In this document: piece by piece, positions 23,849 through 32,435 of the stretch | Position numbering within the stretch: position 1 is the stretch's first letter | How the letters are laid out: every line of letters starts with the position of its first letter | NCBI GenBank assembly: GCA_005799495.1 | Contig: SYGP01000040.1 | Span: 1-41,428 of the forward strand | Direction: 5' to 3' | Origin: Planctomycetia bacterium | GTDB lineage: Bacteria > Planctomycetota > Phycisphaerae > Phycisphaerales > SM1A02 | DNA length: 41,428 nucleotides | Notes under the pieces: model-generated | Seen by the model: only the letters and a program-made list of their open reading frames with translations | Databases searched by the model: none | Told to the model about the DNA's origin: nothing | Position numbers and translations under genes: made by a program

Positions 23849-25294
23849 TCAGTCCTCGTCTCTTCGGGCCTGCAGTGCCGTCAGGACCCGCGGCTGCGCA
23901 CCCTGCTCCTGTTCGACAGGCAAACCGCGACCGAGCCACGGCCAGTAGCCGCCCTGCAACGTCGCACATCGGAATCCACGGCGCGCGAGGAACGAGCACG
24001 CCCTTGCGCTGCGTCCACCCGAACGGCAGTACAGAACGAGCATTCGCTCGCGCGGCAAGCGCTCCACGAAATCCGCAATCCGCGACAGCGTGACAAGCTC
24101 GGCGCCACGAATGTGCCCGCGCCCCCACTCCGCCGATGTTCGGACATCAATCATGAGGCAATCGCCCCGCGCATGCAGTTCCGCAGCGCGGCGAACACCG
24201 ATCTCCTCGACATCCGTGAGATCCAAGAGACCGCAATCGAGTTGGTTGTAGTCCTCGGTCGAGATCCATCCGCGAATGCGGTCGAGTCCCAGCAGCCGCA
24301 GCGCATGAACGACCCCGTCCGCCTCCTCGGCATCAGCGATGAACACGATGTCCTCCTCGGACTCCACCGCACCGCCCACGGTCGACATGAAGTAACGATC
24401 GAGCGGCGCATGCACGGCACCGACCACACCATCGGCATGAAAACTCGACCAACTCCGCGTATCGACCACGATCGTGTTCGGCAGCGTCAGGAGTTGCAGG
24501 AAAGTATCCACATGAAGGCGGTCGATCGTGATGCCGTGCGGCAGCAAATCCACGCGGGCCATCTGGTTGATCGACTCGATCCGCGCGAAGTACGAGGGGC
24601 GGTCGATCTGTGCCAACCGCTGGAGCACCAACTCGTCATCGCCACGCTGCACCGCGCCAAGCAGGCGGTTGAAACGACGCTCGACGCCGATGTTCGTGGC
24701 GCCCGGCATCCCAGTCGCCAATCCGCACGCACTGCCTGCATCGTGTGCGGGAAGCACAAGCACATCATTCGGCAGCAGGCAGATGCGGCGCAGCGTCGCG
24801 CACATCTGTCCGCCATGGTCAGGGTGCAACGCGCCGAGTCCACCAGCCAGAAGTGCGTCGCCCGTGAGCAGCGCGCGTATCGCCGTGGCGGCGTGGGTCA
24901 GAAGAACGCTGATCGATCCGACCGTGTGTCCGGGCGTACTCAGGACGCCGCACTGCACATCGCCGATCTGGAGTGTGTCGCCGTCGCTCAAGAATCGCAC
25001 GCGGTCGCGCCAGCGGTCCGCGCGCTCGGTGTACCAGCGCGGCTTCGGCTCGGCTGCGGAAAGAAGCGCTGTCGCTGCGGTCCGCACCAACACTTCGCAC
25101 ACACCCGACACATAGTCCGCAGGGGTATGCGTTTCCAGCACGCGCACGATGTTGACCTGCATCTCGACGGCTGCCGCGATGCTTGCCGAAGGATCACGCA
25201 CGGGATCCACCAACAAAGCCTGTCGCGAACGCGGGCAGGCGATGATCCAGCAATTGTGGTTCAGGAGCGGCTCGGTCACCCGGCGGATGATCAT
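23849..25294 (-). CDS. MBL-fold/double-rhodanese protein, persulfide-dioxygenase-like with degenerate metal site
   Basis: A 481-aa cytoplasmic protein. Residues 1-240 are a metallo-beta-lactamase domain of the ETHE1/persulfide dioxygenase type. Two rhodanese domains follow (about 265-345 and 365-460). The signature THxHADHxSG reads THTPADYVSG: His56 and Asp60 remain, but the second and third metal or catalytic His are Pro58 and Tyr61. His123 (TPGH), Asp146 (TGD) and His184 (PAHDAGSACG) are kept. The first rhodanese has no active Cys. The second has CRSGGRS with Cys423 and should be a working sulfurtransferase. The start ATG at 25294 overlaps the kbl stop (ATGA), so the two are made together. 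Confidence 0.85.
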   Translation of the reverse strand: MIIRRVTEPLLNHNCWIIACPRSRQALLVDPVRDPSASIAAAVEMQVNIVRVLETHTPADYVSGVCEVLVRTAATALLSAAEPKPRWYTERADRWRDRVRFLSDGDTLQIGDVQCGVLSTPGHTVGSISVLLTHAATAIRALLTGDALLAGGLGALHPDHGGQMCATLRRICLLPNDVLVLPAHDAGSACGLATGMPGATNIGVERRFNRLLGAVQRGDDELVLQRLAQIDRPSYFARIESINQMARVDLLPHGITIDRLHVDTFLQLLTLPNTIVVDTRSWSSFHADGVVGAVHAPLDRYFMSTVGGAVESEEDIVFIADAEEADGVVHALRLLGLDRIRGWISTEDYNQLDCGLLDLTDVEEIGVRRAAELHARGDCLMIDVRTSAEWGRGHIRGAELVTLSRIADFVERLPRERMLVLYCRSGGRSARACSFLARRGFRCATLQGGYWPWLGRGLPVEQEQGAQPRVLTALQARRDED

Positions 25295-26568
25295 CGCCGA
25301 TGGCTCCCCCCCGCCTCCGCATGCGCCGCTTCGCCGGCTGTGGGACCTGCGAACTCCGAGCGCAACTGCAGCAGCGCGGTTTCGAGCTTTTGAAGGTGTG
25401 CCGACGAGTGCGCCGCGGAGATCTGCACTCGAAGACGCGCGTGCCCCTCCGGCACGACGGGATAGCCGAATCCGATCACGAAGACTCCCAGTTCGAGCAG
25501 GCGTCGACTCATGGCGATCGCCTTCGCGGTGTCATGCACGATGATCGGACAGATCGCCGTCGGACTCTTCAGCACATCGAATCCCGCACGAGTGATGCCC
25601 TCCCGCGCCTGTGCGACATTCTCCCGCAGCCGCTGGACGCGCTGCGGCTCCCGCATCAACACCTCGATGGCCTTGTCGGCGCTGCACGCCACTGTGCACG
25701 GAAGCGCGTTCGAGAACAAGGTCGGGCGACCACGCTGGATCAGGAGTTGAATGCCTGCGCGTGACCCGGCGATGTACCCACCCGCTGCCCCGCCGAGAGC
25801 CTTCCCGAGCGTCCCCGTGAAGAAATCCACGCGTGAAGCGGGCACTCCCCAGTGCTCGTGAGTCCCGCGTCCAGTCGCACCCATGACACCCGTGCCGTGC
25901 GAATCGTCGACAACGAGCAACGCGCCGTGTCGATCGCACACCTCGCGCAGTCCAGGCAGATCCGCGATGTCCCCCTCCATCGAAAACACTCCGTCGGTCA
26001 CCACCCACAGCGTGCCCGAGACAGCAGGATTGGCACGCGCCTCGCGCAGCCGTTCATCGAGTGCGTTCAGATCGTTGTGCCGATAGACCGCGCGGTGCAG
26101 CCCTTTCTTGATGGACACGGCAAGGCGAATGCCGTCGATGATCGAGGCATGGTTCAGCTCATCCGACACGATCATGTCGCCCGGCTCACACAGTGTCGGA
26201 AAGATCGCCTCATTCGCGTTCCAGCAACTGGAAAAGGTGTAGGAAGCCTCCACGCCGTAGAACGCCGCGATGCGCGCTTCCAGGCGCTCGTGGCAATCGA
26301 AAGTGCCGCAGATGAATCGGACACTCGCGGTACCCGCACCGTAACGGCGAAGCCCCTCATGCGCTGCCTCGATCACCTCGGGGTGATTCGCCAGACCGAG
26401 ATAGTTGTTCGAGCAAAGGCAGACCACCTCGCCAAATCCGCGGAGCCGAACCGTGGCGTCCATCGGTCCTTCAATGACCTGCAGCAACTTCAACTGCCCG
26501 CTGCTGCGCAGTGCATCGAGGATCTGATCCGTGCGGGAGGGAAACGCCGTTGCTGTGGTGATGCTCAC
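25291..26568 (-). CDS. kbl: Glycine C-acetyltransferase (2-amino-3-ketobutyrate CoA ligase)
   Basis: PLP enzyme of the alpha-oxoamine synthase family that splits 2-amino-3-ketobutyrate with CoA into glycine and acetyl-CoA. The start is GTG 26568, overlapping the dehydrogenase stop (GTGA). The 425-aa protein shows SNNYLGLANHPEV, GAGTASVRFICGT, DELNHASIIDGIR and DDSHGTGVMGATGRG. The PLP lysine is Lys256 in GTLGKALGGAAGG. The RFICGT variant fits Kbl rather than BioF or HemA, and the dehydrogenase next door supports this. The C-terminal 20 residues are an unconserved tail. Confidence 0.94.
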   Translation of the reverse strand: MSITTATAFPSRTDQILDALRSSGQLKLLQVIEGPMDATVRLRGFGEVVCLCSNNYLGLANHPEVIEAAHEGLRRYGAGTASVRFICGTFDCHERLEARIAAFYGVEASYTFSSCWNANEAIFPTLCEPGDMIVSDELNHASIIDGIRLAVSIKKGLHRAVYRHNDLNALDERLREARANPAVSGTLWVVTDGVFSMEGDIADLPGLREVCDRHGALLVVDDSHGTGVMGATGRGTHEHWGVPASRVDFFTGTLGKALGGAAGGYIAGSRAGIQLLIQRGRPTLFSNALPCTVACSADKAIEVLMREPQRVQRLRENVAQAREGITRAGFDVLKSPTAICPIIVHDTAKAIAMSRRLLELGVFVIGFGYPVVPEGHARLRVQISAAHSSAHLQKLETALLQLRSEFAGPTAGEAAHAEAGGSHRR

Positions 26569-27689
26569 CCTTGCAGTCTAGGCGTTCCAACATGCTGCCC
26601 CGCCATCGCGGGGCGAACGCCGTAGCGCCGCGCGATCGTCGGAAGCAGATACTCGGCGAACGCGCTCTCGAGCGTGTAGGTCGGCTTCCAACCCCAATCG
26701 CGGCGCGCAGCCCCATCGTCGCACACGGCAGGCCAGGAATCGACGATCGACTGCCGACCCAGATCGGGATCAAAGTCGATCTTGGCTGCGGGAAAGGCGG
26801 CTCGGACCAAAGTCGCAAAATCCTCAGCACTTGGCGAGAAACTTGCGACGTTGTAGACACAGCGCGAGAGGCGATTCGCAGGCGCGCGCATCAGCCGCGT
26901 TGTTGCCGCAATCGCCTCGGGCATGGTCATGAACGGGATCGTGGAGTCTGGCCGCACAAAGCAGCGGTATGGAGTGCCCGACGCGGCGGCGTGGATCATC
27001 TCCGGCCCGTAATCGCTTGTCCCGCCGCTCGGCACCGTGTCGGCAGAAATGATGCCGGGGAAACGGATGCAGCGGAAGTCGACGGGGTGCTCCACGCGGT
27101 CCTTCGCCAGCTTGCGATAGTGGTCGCTGTAGTACCGACCCAGATGTTCGCCCGCGAGCTTGTTGCAGCCGTACATCGTGTGCGGTTCACAGAACGAGGA
27201 CTCGTCGACGGCAGTCGCCGCAGACTTCGTCTTCAGATCGCGCATGCCGTACGCAGCGATGCTGCTCGGGAAGAAGAAGCGCACGGTGCCTCCGTGTGAA
27301 CGCGCCTGCTCCGCGGCCAGATGCAGCAGGTTCAAGGTGCCGCCCACATTCACTTGATGCGCTGTTTCCGGCGCGAACTCGCTGCGCGTCGAGAGCAGCG
27401 CGGCGAGGTGATACATCTCCGTGATCTCGTACATCGCCAGCAGTCGCTCGAGCAATGCTTGATCGCAGATGTCGCCCACGAACGCGTGATCGCACTTCGC
27501 GCGGGTCGCAGCGTCGAGTTCGCGGATGTCCACGGCAATCACCGCGGGACCGCCAAGCGCACGCTCGGCAGCGAGACTTCCCAGAAGTCCATGCCCCATC
27601 TCACCGCTTGCCCCCGTCACCAGAACTGCCGACGCCCGTTGATGCCCCATGGCCGCCGCCGACTCCGACCAGTTTCGATCCTGTGCCAT
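26565..27689 (-). CDS. L-threonine 3-dehydrogenase, short-chain (epimerase-like) type
   Basis: NAD-dependent oxidation of L-threonine to 2-amino-3-ketobutyrate. The extended SDR fold has GASGEMG at about 26-32 and the catalytic YGCNK (Tyr-x3-Lys). Motifs that separate this threonine dehydrogenase group from UDP-sugar epimerases are present: GGTSDYGPEMIHAA, CFVRPDSTIPFMTMPEAI, YNVASFSPSAEDFA and RQSIVDSWP...DDGAARRDWGWKP. The frame extends to GTG 27722, but ATG 27689 lies 6 bases after a TACCTT element and is preferred (374 aa). The immediate coupling to kbl completes a threonine-to-glycine pathway. Confidence 0.92.
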   Translation of the reverse strand: MAQDRNWSESAAAMGHQRASAVLVTGASGEMGHGLLGSLAAERALGGPAVIAVDIRELDAATRAKCDHAFVGDICDQALLERLLAMYEITEMYHLAALLSTRSEFAPETAHQVNVGGTLNLLHLAAEQARSHGGTVRFFFPSSIAAYGMRDLKTKSAATAVDESSFCEPHTMYGCNKLAGEHLGRYYSDHYRKLAKDRVEHPVDFRCIRFPGIISADTVPSGGTSDYGPEMIHAAASGTPYRCFVRPDSTIPFMTMPEAIAATTRLMRAPANRLSRCVYNVASFSPSAEDFATLVRAAFPAAKIDFDPDLGRQSIVDSWPAVCDDGAARRDWGWKPTYTLESAFAEYLLPTIARRYGVRPAMAGQHVGTPRLQG

Positions 27690-27695
27690 GGTCGT

Positions 27696-27701
27696 AAGGT
27701 A
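27696..27701 (-). promoter_or_regulatory. -10-like element before the threonine dehydrogenase gene
   Basis: The minus strand reads CGCTACCTT with TACCTT at 27701-27696, followed by six bases and ATG. It would drive the dehydrogenase-kbl-MBL transcript as a leaderless message. Confidence 0.4.
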
Positions 27702-27755
27702 GCGAGTGTTCCGAACAATCACGCACGAAATCGGCGCGATCTCCCGAAGCAGGAT

Positions 27756-28697
27756 TCAGATTTGGCAGCCGACGCGCAACAGCAGGTCGCGGGTGCGGCG
27801 TGCGCCGTCGACTTCGCCCAGCACCTTGCCCTCGTACTCGATGCCCACCCAACCCGAGTATCCAGCCCGCTCGGCCAGCCGCAGCATCCGCGCATAGTCC
27901 GTGTGCTGCTCGTTGCCATCCGCGGTGAAGTCATGGCTCTTCGCGCTCAGCGCACGCGCGAAGGGCAGCATCGCTGCCACGCCTTCGTAGCGGTCGCCTT
28001 CGGACCCATCCTCGCAGCGGAAGTTCCCGAAGTCGGGCAGCGTCCCCAGGTTCGCAGCCTTGCTCCGTCGAACGACCTCGGCGACCCAGCCGCCGTCACA
28101 CGAACATCCGCCGTGATTTTCGATCAGCACCCAAAGCCCCTGCTTCGCCGCGTGCTCGCACAGCATCGACACTCCATCCGCGCACGGCTCCACCTGCGCC
28201 GCAGCATCGCCCTCGCCGAGCGCGTTCACGCGGATCGCGTGGCATCCGAGCACGGAAGCGACATCCAGCCACCTCCGATGCGCATCGACCGCTGCACGCC
28301 GAGCATCGGCGGTCGGTGCGCCGAGCATCCCCTCCCCGTCCACCATGATGAGGAGACTCTCGGTGCCTGCATCCCGAGCGCGCTGCCGCAGCACTTGCGC
28401 CCAACTTCCGTCCATCGGCATCGCTCGATAGAAAGTGCTCACATACTCGACGCCACGAACGCCGATCTGCTCCGAGGCGAACGGCGCGAACTCCATCGGA
28501 GCAAGGGCCCCCGACTTGATCGCTCGGTGAAAGGTCCACTGCGCGAGGCTGATGCGGGGCGACCACGCCGACCGCGCGCTGTCCGCGTCCACCACCTCCT
28601 GTGGCATCGTGCATCCGCACAACCATGCTGCGGTTCCCCAGAACATGGTGCTCTGCAGCACCTGGCGTCGGCTGATGGTCGGGCTTCGCGTGTCCAC
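27756..28697 (-). CDS. Tat-exported TIM-barrel lipoprotein, sugar isomerase/epimerase-like
   Basis: A 313-aa protein starting at GTG 28697. It has a twin-arginine signal (SRRQVLQ) and a lipobox-like LCGC at about residues 26-29, so export by Tat and lipid attachment are likely. The body is an AP-endonuclease-2/xylose-isomerase-like barrel. The usual metal ligands appear in order: Glu in LIENHGG, Asp in TLPDFGNF, His in AKSHDF and Glu in GIEYEG. The substrate is unknown; planctomycetes carry many such paralogues. It is upstream of the threonine dehydrogenase on the same strand with a 66-base gap that has its own promoter-like element. Confidence 0.82.
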   Translation of the reverse strand: MDTRSPTISRRQVLQSTMFWGTAAWLCGCTMPQEVVDADSARSAWSPRISLAQWTFHRAIKSGALAPMEFAPFASEQIGVRGVEYVSTFYRAMPMDGSWAQVLRQRARDAGTESLLIMVDGEGMLGAPTADARRAAVDAHRRWLDVASVLGCHAIRVNALGEGDAAAQVEPCADGVSMLCEHAAKQGLWVLIENHGGCSCDGGWVAEVVRRSKAANLGTLPDFGNFRCEDGSEGDRYEGVAAMLPFARALSAKSHDFTADGNEQHTDYARMLRLAERAGYSGWVGIEYEGKVLGEVDGARRTRDLLLRVGCQI

Positions 28698-28727
28698 ATG
28701 GACACGCTACATCCATGAACGGATCGC

Positions 28728-28733
28728 TACACT
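28728..28733 (+). promoter_or_regulatory. -10-like element before the Gly/Tyr-rich secreted protein
   Basis: ATCGCTACACT with TACACT at 28728-28733, then seven bases, then ATG 28741. No Shine-Dalgarno and no -35 recognised. Confidence 0.4.
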
Positions 28734-28740
28734 CAACTTC

Positions 28741-29877
28741 ATGATCCAGCATTCGATCGTTGTCGCGGCTCTCGCAGCAGTTTCCTTCCTCACAACCACC
28801 CCTGCGCACGCGCAGGATGGCGCGCCCCAGCAGGCGCCGGTCCATCCTCAAGTGCAGAGCGCGCTCGTCAGCCTTCAACAGGAGTTGAATGCGCTCCGCA
28901 CCATGCTCCACAGCATCGGGAACTCGCGAACAAACTCCGAAGATCGAATCAGTGCGATGAACGCCTACATGAAGGAGAAGAACCTCATGGACGGCTGGTA
29001 CGCGTACTCCTCCACCACCACAGCAGTTCCTGCGGGCATGTCCTTCCTGCAGGGCTACCAAGGCGCGCTGCAGAATGAGAAGATGGCGGGCACCCCAACG
29101 CCTTCGACGACGGACATCGATGCACTCACGCGGCAGGTGGCTGCGACCACCACGCTCGCACAGGAGTCTTGGAACGCGCAAAACAAGAATTTCCAGACCG
29201 TGTCGCTGCTTTCCGCCTATCTGCAGAGCAAGGATGCACTGGTCGGCTACCAACAGTGGGCGCCCGCCTACGCCGCGAAGCAGCGCCAAGCCCAGCAGGA
29301 CCGCTACGCCGCGGCAAACAAGGCCGCCGACCAGCAACAGCAGGCATACCTGCAGCATCTCGATGAGCTTCATCAGATTTGGGATCAGCAGCCGCACGAC
29401 ACGGGCGTCAACTTCAACTACGGGTTCAGCCAGGGATACGGAGCGAACGAGGGCGGAACTGGCGCAGGCACCTCGGCAGGTCCAGGCGGTGGCGTCGGCG
29501 TCAATGCACCCAATGTCGTTGGTGCCAACACTCCGTGGAGTTATGCGGGGGCCAAGGGCGGCTTCTACGCAGGCGCCTACAGCGGCGGTGCCTACTACGG
29601 CAACACGCCCCCAGGCAACAACTACAACGTCAACTTCGGCAACGACGGCTATTACGCGGGGTCGAACTACAACTCCTACTCGGATACCTACCCGGATCTC
29701 TACGGATATCCCGCTGGCACCGATTTGACCGTGAACGGCTTCGGGCGGAATGGCATCAACAACATCTGGAATCGCGGCGGAGCGCGAGGTCTGCCACCCA
29801 CGCCGAATGGTGTCATGCCCCGCGGCGACGGTGGCGATCGCGGCGGCGACGGTGGCGATCGCGGCGGCGCGCGCTGA
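28741..29877 (+). CDS. Secreted protein with Gly/Tyr/Asn-rich C-terminal half, hypothetical
   Basis: The frame opens at 28552, but ATG 28741 gives a clear signal peptide (MIQHSIVVAALAAVSFL ... PAHAQ) and 378 aa. Residues about 25-220 are helical and Gln/Ala-rich (SALVSLQQELNALRTM, KQRQAQQDRYAAANKAADQ), perhaps a coiled coil. From about residue 225 the protein is dominated by Gly, Tyr, Asn and Ser (GAYSGGAYYGNTPPGNNY, YAGSNYNSYSDTYPDLYGY). This is a low-complexity style seen in adhesive or matrix proteins. It ends in a GDGGDRG repeat. No family recognised and no function assigned. Its stop is 13 bases from the convergent guaA stop. Confidence 0.7.
   Translation: MIQHSIVVAALAAVSFLTTTPAHAQDGAPQQAPVHPQVQSALVSLQQELNALRTMLHSIGNSRTNSEDRISAMNAYMKEKNLMDGWYAYSSTTTAVPAGMSFLQGYQGALQNEKMAGTPTPSTTDIDALTRQVAATTTLAQESWNAQNKNFQTVSLLSAYLQSKDALVGYQQWAPAYAAKQRQAQQDRYAAANKAADQQQQAYLQHLDELHQIWDQQPHDTGVNFNYGFSQGYGANEGGTGAGTSAGPGGGVGVNAPNVVGANTPWSYAGAKGGFYAGAYSGGAYYGNTPPGNNYNVNFGNDGYYAGSNYNSYSDTYPDLYGYPAGTDLTVNGFGRNGINNIWNRGGARGLPPTPNGVMPRGDGGDRGGDGGDRGGAR
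29824..29865. repeat. Two copies of a 21-bp repeat (GDGGDRG)
   Basis: A 21-bp unit beginning GGCGACGGTGGCGATC occurs at 29824-29844 and 29845-29865, in frame at the C-terminus of the Gly/Tyr-rich protein. Confidence 0.85.
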
Positions 29878-29890
29878 CCGCGCGGCGGCG

Positions 29891-31459
29891 TCACTCCCAC
29901 TCGATCGTGGCTGGTGGCTTGCTGCTGATGTCGTACACGACGCGGTTCACACCCTTGACCTCGTTGATCAGGCGGCTTGAAATGGTGGCAAGCACCTCGG
30001 CCGGGAGCCGCGCCCAATCCGCAGTCATGAAGTCTTGCGTCGTGACGGCACGAACGGCCACAACCGAGTCATACGTGCGCCCATCCCCCATCACTCCGAC
30101 GCTCTTCACGGGCAAGAGCACGGCAAACACCTGATCGGTCTGTCGGTAGAGCCCCGCCGAAACGATCTCCTCCAGCAAGATCTCGTCGCAGTCGCGCAGC
30201 ACACGCAGTTGCTCTTCGCTGACTGGTCCGAGGCAACGGACGGCCAGCCCTGGTCCCGGGAATGGATGGCGCCACACGATCGAATCGGGCAGTCCAAGCA
30301 CCTCGCCAAGCTTGCGAACCTCGTCCTTGAAAAGGCTGCGAAGCGGCTCGACAAGTTCAAAGCCCAAATCCTCGGGCAATCCGCCCACATTGTGATGGAG
30401 CTTGATGTTCGCGGCGGTACCCGCATGCCCGTGCCCGCTCTCGATGACATCGGGGTCGAGCGTGCCTTGCGCGAGAAAACGCACATCGCCGTCGATGGAC
30501 TTTGCTGCCCGCTGAAAGACATCGATGAAGCGGTGACCAATGAGTCGCCGCTTCTGCTGCGGTTCCGCAACTCCAGCGAGATCGCCAAGAAAGTCCTTGC
30601 TCGCATCGATCACCCGGAGATCGATGTCGAAGTGCCCGCGGAATGTCGACTCCACCAACTCGCGCTCACCCTTGCGCAGCAGGCCGTTGTCGACAAAGAT
30701 GCAGCAGAGTTGTTTGCCGATTGCACGCGCAAGCAGTGCCGCAACCACCGAACTATCGACCCCGCCCGAGAGGCCGCACAACACTCGTGACGATCCCACG
30801 CGCGCACGAATGCGCCGGCACTCGGTGTCCACAAAGTCAGACATGCGCCACGATCCAGCGCATCCACACTCCTGGAACAGGAAGTTGCGAATGATGTCCA
30901 TGCCATGCGGCGTGTGCGTCACCTCCGGATGGAACTGCACGCCGAAGATGCGCCGCGCGCGATCCTCCACCGCCGCAAACGGACAGGTCGGCGTCGAGGC
31001 GATGGTTTGAAATCCACTCGGCAGCGACAGCACCTGATCGCCGTGGCTCATCCAGACAGTCGCGCGATCTGGAACGCCGTGCAAGAGCCCGGAGGGCGCG
31101 TTCAACTGCAACTGCGCCCGGCCGTACTCGCGGTGAGGCGCACCCTCCACCCGCCCGCCAAGCAGCTGCGCCGTCAGTTGCATTCCATAGCAAATGCCAA
31201 GGACTGGAACGCCCAGATCGAAAACGCGCGCATCGCAGCGCGGCGCGCCATCGTCCGACACACTCGATGGTCCTCCCGAGAGAATGATCCCCCGCGGCTT
31301 GTGTCCCTGAATCTCATCCAGAGACGCGTCGGGACGCATCAACAGACTGAAGACCCCCGCTTCACGCACCCGCCGCGCAATCAACTGCGCATACTGACTC
31401 CCGAAATCGAGGATCAGGATGGTCTCGGCTTGCGGAGTATTGAGGTCTGCGGTCTTCAT
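29891..31459 (-). CDS. guaA: GMP synthase (glutamine-hydrolysing)
   Basis: Converts XMP to GMP in the cytoplasm. In the 522-aa protein the N-terminal class I amidotransferase has [18 protein letters not shown], the nucleophile in GICYGMQ, and His/Glu in VQFHPEV. The ATP-pyrophosphatase domain has the P-loop LSGGVDSS. The dimerisation domain has [14 protein letters not shown] and ends in the typical [11 protein letters not shown]. Full length, no irregularity. A TACGAT element lies about 27 bases upstream of the ATG. Confidence 0.97.
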   Translation of the reverse strand: MKTADLNTPQAETILILDFGSQYAQLIARRVREAGVFSLLMRPDASLDEIQGHKPRGIILSGGPSSVSDDGAPRCDARVFDLGVPVLGICYGMQLTAQLLGGRVEGAPHREYGRAQLQLNAPSGLLHGVPDRATVWMSHGDQVLSLPSGFQTIASTPTCPFAAVEDRARRIFGVQFHPEVTHTPHGMDIIRNFLFQECGCAGSWRMSDFVDTECRRIRARVGSSRVLCGLSGGVDSSVVAALLARAIGKQLCCIFVDNGLLRKGERELVESTFRGHFDIDLRVIDASKDFLGDLAGVAEPQQKRRLIGHRFIDVFQRAAKSIDGDVRFLAQGTLDPDVIESGHGHAGTAANIKLHHNVGGLPEDLGFELVEPLRSLFKDEVRKLGEVLGLPDSIVWRHPFPGPGLAVRCLGPVSEEQLRVLRDCDEILLEEIVSAGLYRQTDQVFAVLLPVKSVGVMGDGRTYDSVVAVRAVTTQDFMTADWARLPAEVLATISSRLINEVKGVNRVVYDISSKPPATIEWE

Positions 31460-31486
31460 CGGTTCCGCCAGGATCGGGAGAGCGGG

Positions 31487-31492
31487 ATCGTA
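31487..31492 (-). promoter_or_regulatory. -10-like element of guaA
   Basis: The minus strand reads CCGCTACGAT with TACGAT at 31492-31487, 27 bases before the guaA ATG. It is back to back with the element for the divergent lipoprotein gene (31506-31511). Confidence 0.4.
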
Positions 31493-31505
31493 GCGGCGGC
31501 TTCGC

Positions 31506-31511
31506 TATCCT
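31506..31511 (+). promoter_or_regulatory. -10-like element before the lipoprotein/RsbW/STAS/MlaE genes
   Basis: TTCGCTATCCT with TATCCT at 31506-31511, seven bases before ATG 31519. As the first element of a tightly packed four-gene run it probably drives all of them. Confidence 0.4.
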
Positions 31512-31518
31512 TCCCCAC

Positions 31519-31956
31519 ATGGTTCTTTGGCGCGTCCGGCGTGACCCTTCCGAATGGACAATCTCCTGCGGCGTGATGTGCGCCAGCGCGATGCTGTGTG
31601 CACTCATCCTGACGGCGTGCGCACCGAGCGCCACCGAAGGAGGATTCTCGAACCCTGCACCTGGCGCGCGCATCTACGCGATCGAAGACGCGGTCAAACT
31701 CAATCGTCGCGATCAGATCCCGCAGATCGTCGAGTGTCTCTGCTCCGACGACGACCTGCTCCGGTACATGGCCATCGGGGCGCTCCAGCGCATGACGGGA
31801 CAGGACCTTGGGTATCAGTTCGACGACTCCGAACCGCTCCGCTTCGCTGCGTACCAGCGTTGGCGCCAGTGGACCATCGATCAGCATCTTGCCCCACCCG
31901 AACAGGCGTATGCATCGACGATTTATCCGCCAGCCCGCCAGCGCCCCTCGTGGTGA
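31519..31956 (+). CDS. Small lipoprotein with HEAT-like segment, hypothetical
   Basis: A 145-aa protein. The N-terminal region is long and basic (MVLWRVRRDPSE). A hydrophobic stretch (VMCASAMLCALILTAC) then ends in the lipobox LTAC at about residues 31-34, predicting a lipid-anchored envelope protein. The mature part has a helical pair with HEAT-like spacing (IPQIVECLCSDDDLLRYMAIGALQRMTGQDLGY) and an RFAAYQRWRQW helix. No catalytic residues are evident. Its stop overlaps the next start as GTGA, so it is translated with the RsbW-like gene. Confidence 0.75.
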   Translation: MVLWRVRRDPSEWTISCGVMCASAMLCALILTACAPSATEGGFSNPAPGARIYAIEDAVKLNRRDQIPQIVECLCSDDDLLRYMAIGALQRMTGQDLGYQFDDSEPLRFAAYQRWRQWTIDQHLAPPEQAYASTIYPPARQRPSW

Positions 31957-32435
31957 GCATGGAACGCGAGCCCGAGATCAGCATCCGAATCTTCAGCGAT
32001 CCACACCTGCTTGCGACCGTGCGGGGTGCGATCGATGGTCTTGCGAAGTGCGTCGGCTTCCATGACAAGTCACGCGCACTGCTCACGCTCGCCATCGATG
32101 AGGCACTGACCAATGTCATCCGCCATGGCTATGGCAACCAGACGCAGGGCATGATCTGGCTGCACCTGTGGCGCTCCGCCGATCCGCGCGGACTCCGCAT
32201 CATCATCGAGGATCTCGGCAAGACCACCGATCCATCCAAGATCAAGGGGCGCGAGCTCGAAGATGTGCGTCCAGGTGGCCTGGGGGTTCACATCATCAAG
32301 GAAACGATGAACGAGTCCGTTTGGGAGCAGCGCCCCTCTGGCGGAATGCGTTTGACGCTGGCCAAGTGGCTCAACGCAGAGGAACTCGCCGCCTCGTATC
32401 CTGCCCCGTCGAACCCAGAGCAATCCAACTCATGA
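31953..32435 (+). CDS. RsbW-like anti-sigma-factor serine kinase (HATPase_c_2)
   Basis: A GHKL-fold ATPase of the kind that phosphorylates STAS antagonists and in partner-switching systems binds a sigma factor or other target. The start is GTG 31953, overlapping the lipoprotein stop; ATG 31959 is an alternative. Of about 160 residues, the N-box DEALTNVIRHGYGN is near 48-61, the G1 region is IIIEDLGKTTDP, and the G2 box is GGLGVHIIKETMNE. The end overlaps the STAS gene (ATGA). No sigma factor gene is nearby, so the target is unknown. Confidence 0.9.
   Translation: MSMEREPEISIRIFSDPHLLATVRGAIDGLAKCVGFHDKSRALLTLAIDEALTNVIRHGYGNQTQGMIWLHLWRSADPRGLRIIIEDLGKTTDPSKIKGRELEDVRPGGLGVHIIKETMNESVWEQRPSGGMRLTLAKWLNAEELAASYPAPSNPEQSNS

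Noticed and set aside
27321-28718. 465-aa plus-strand frame opposite the threonine dehydrogenase and TIM-barrel genes
   Set aside because: Antisense shadow with no domain; both minus-strand genes have diagnostic motifs.
28096-29397. 433-aa minus-strand frame across two genes
   Set aside because: Overlaps the TIM-barrel gene out of frame and the secreted protein in antisense; no motif and no plausible start.
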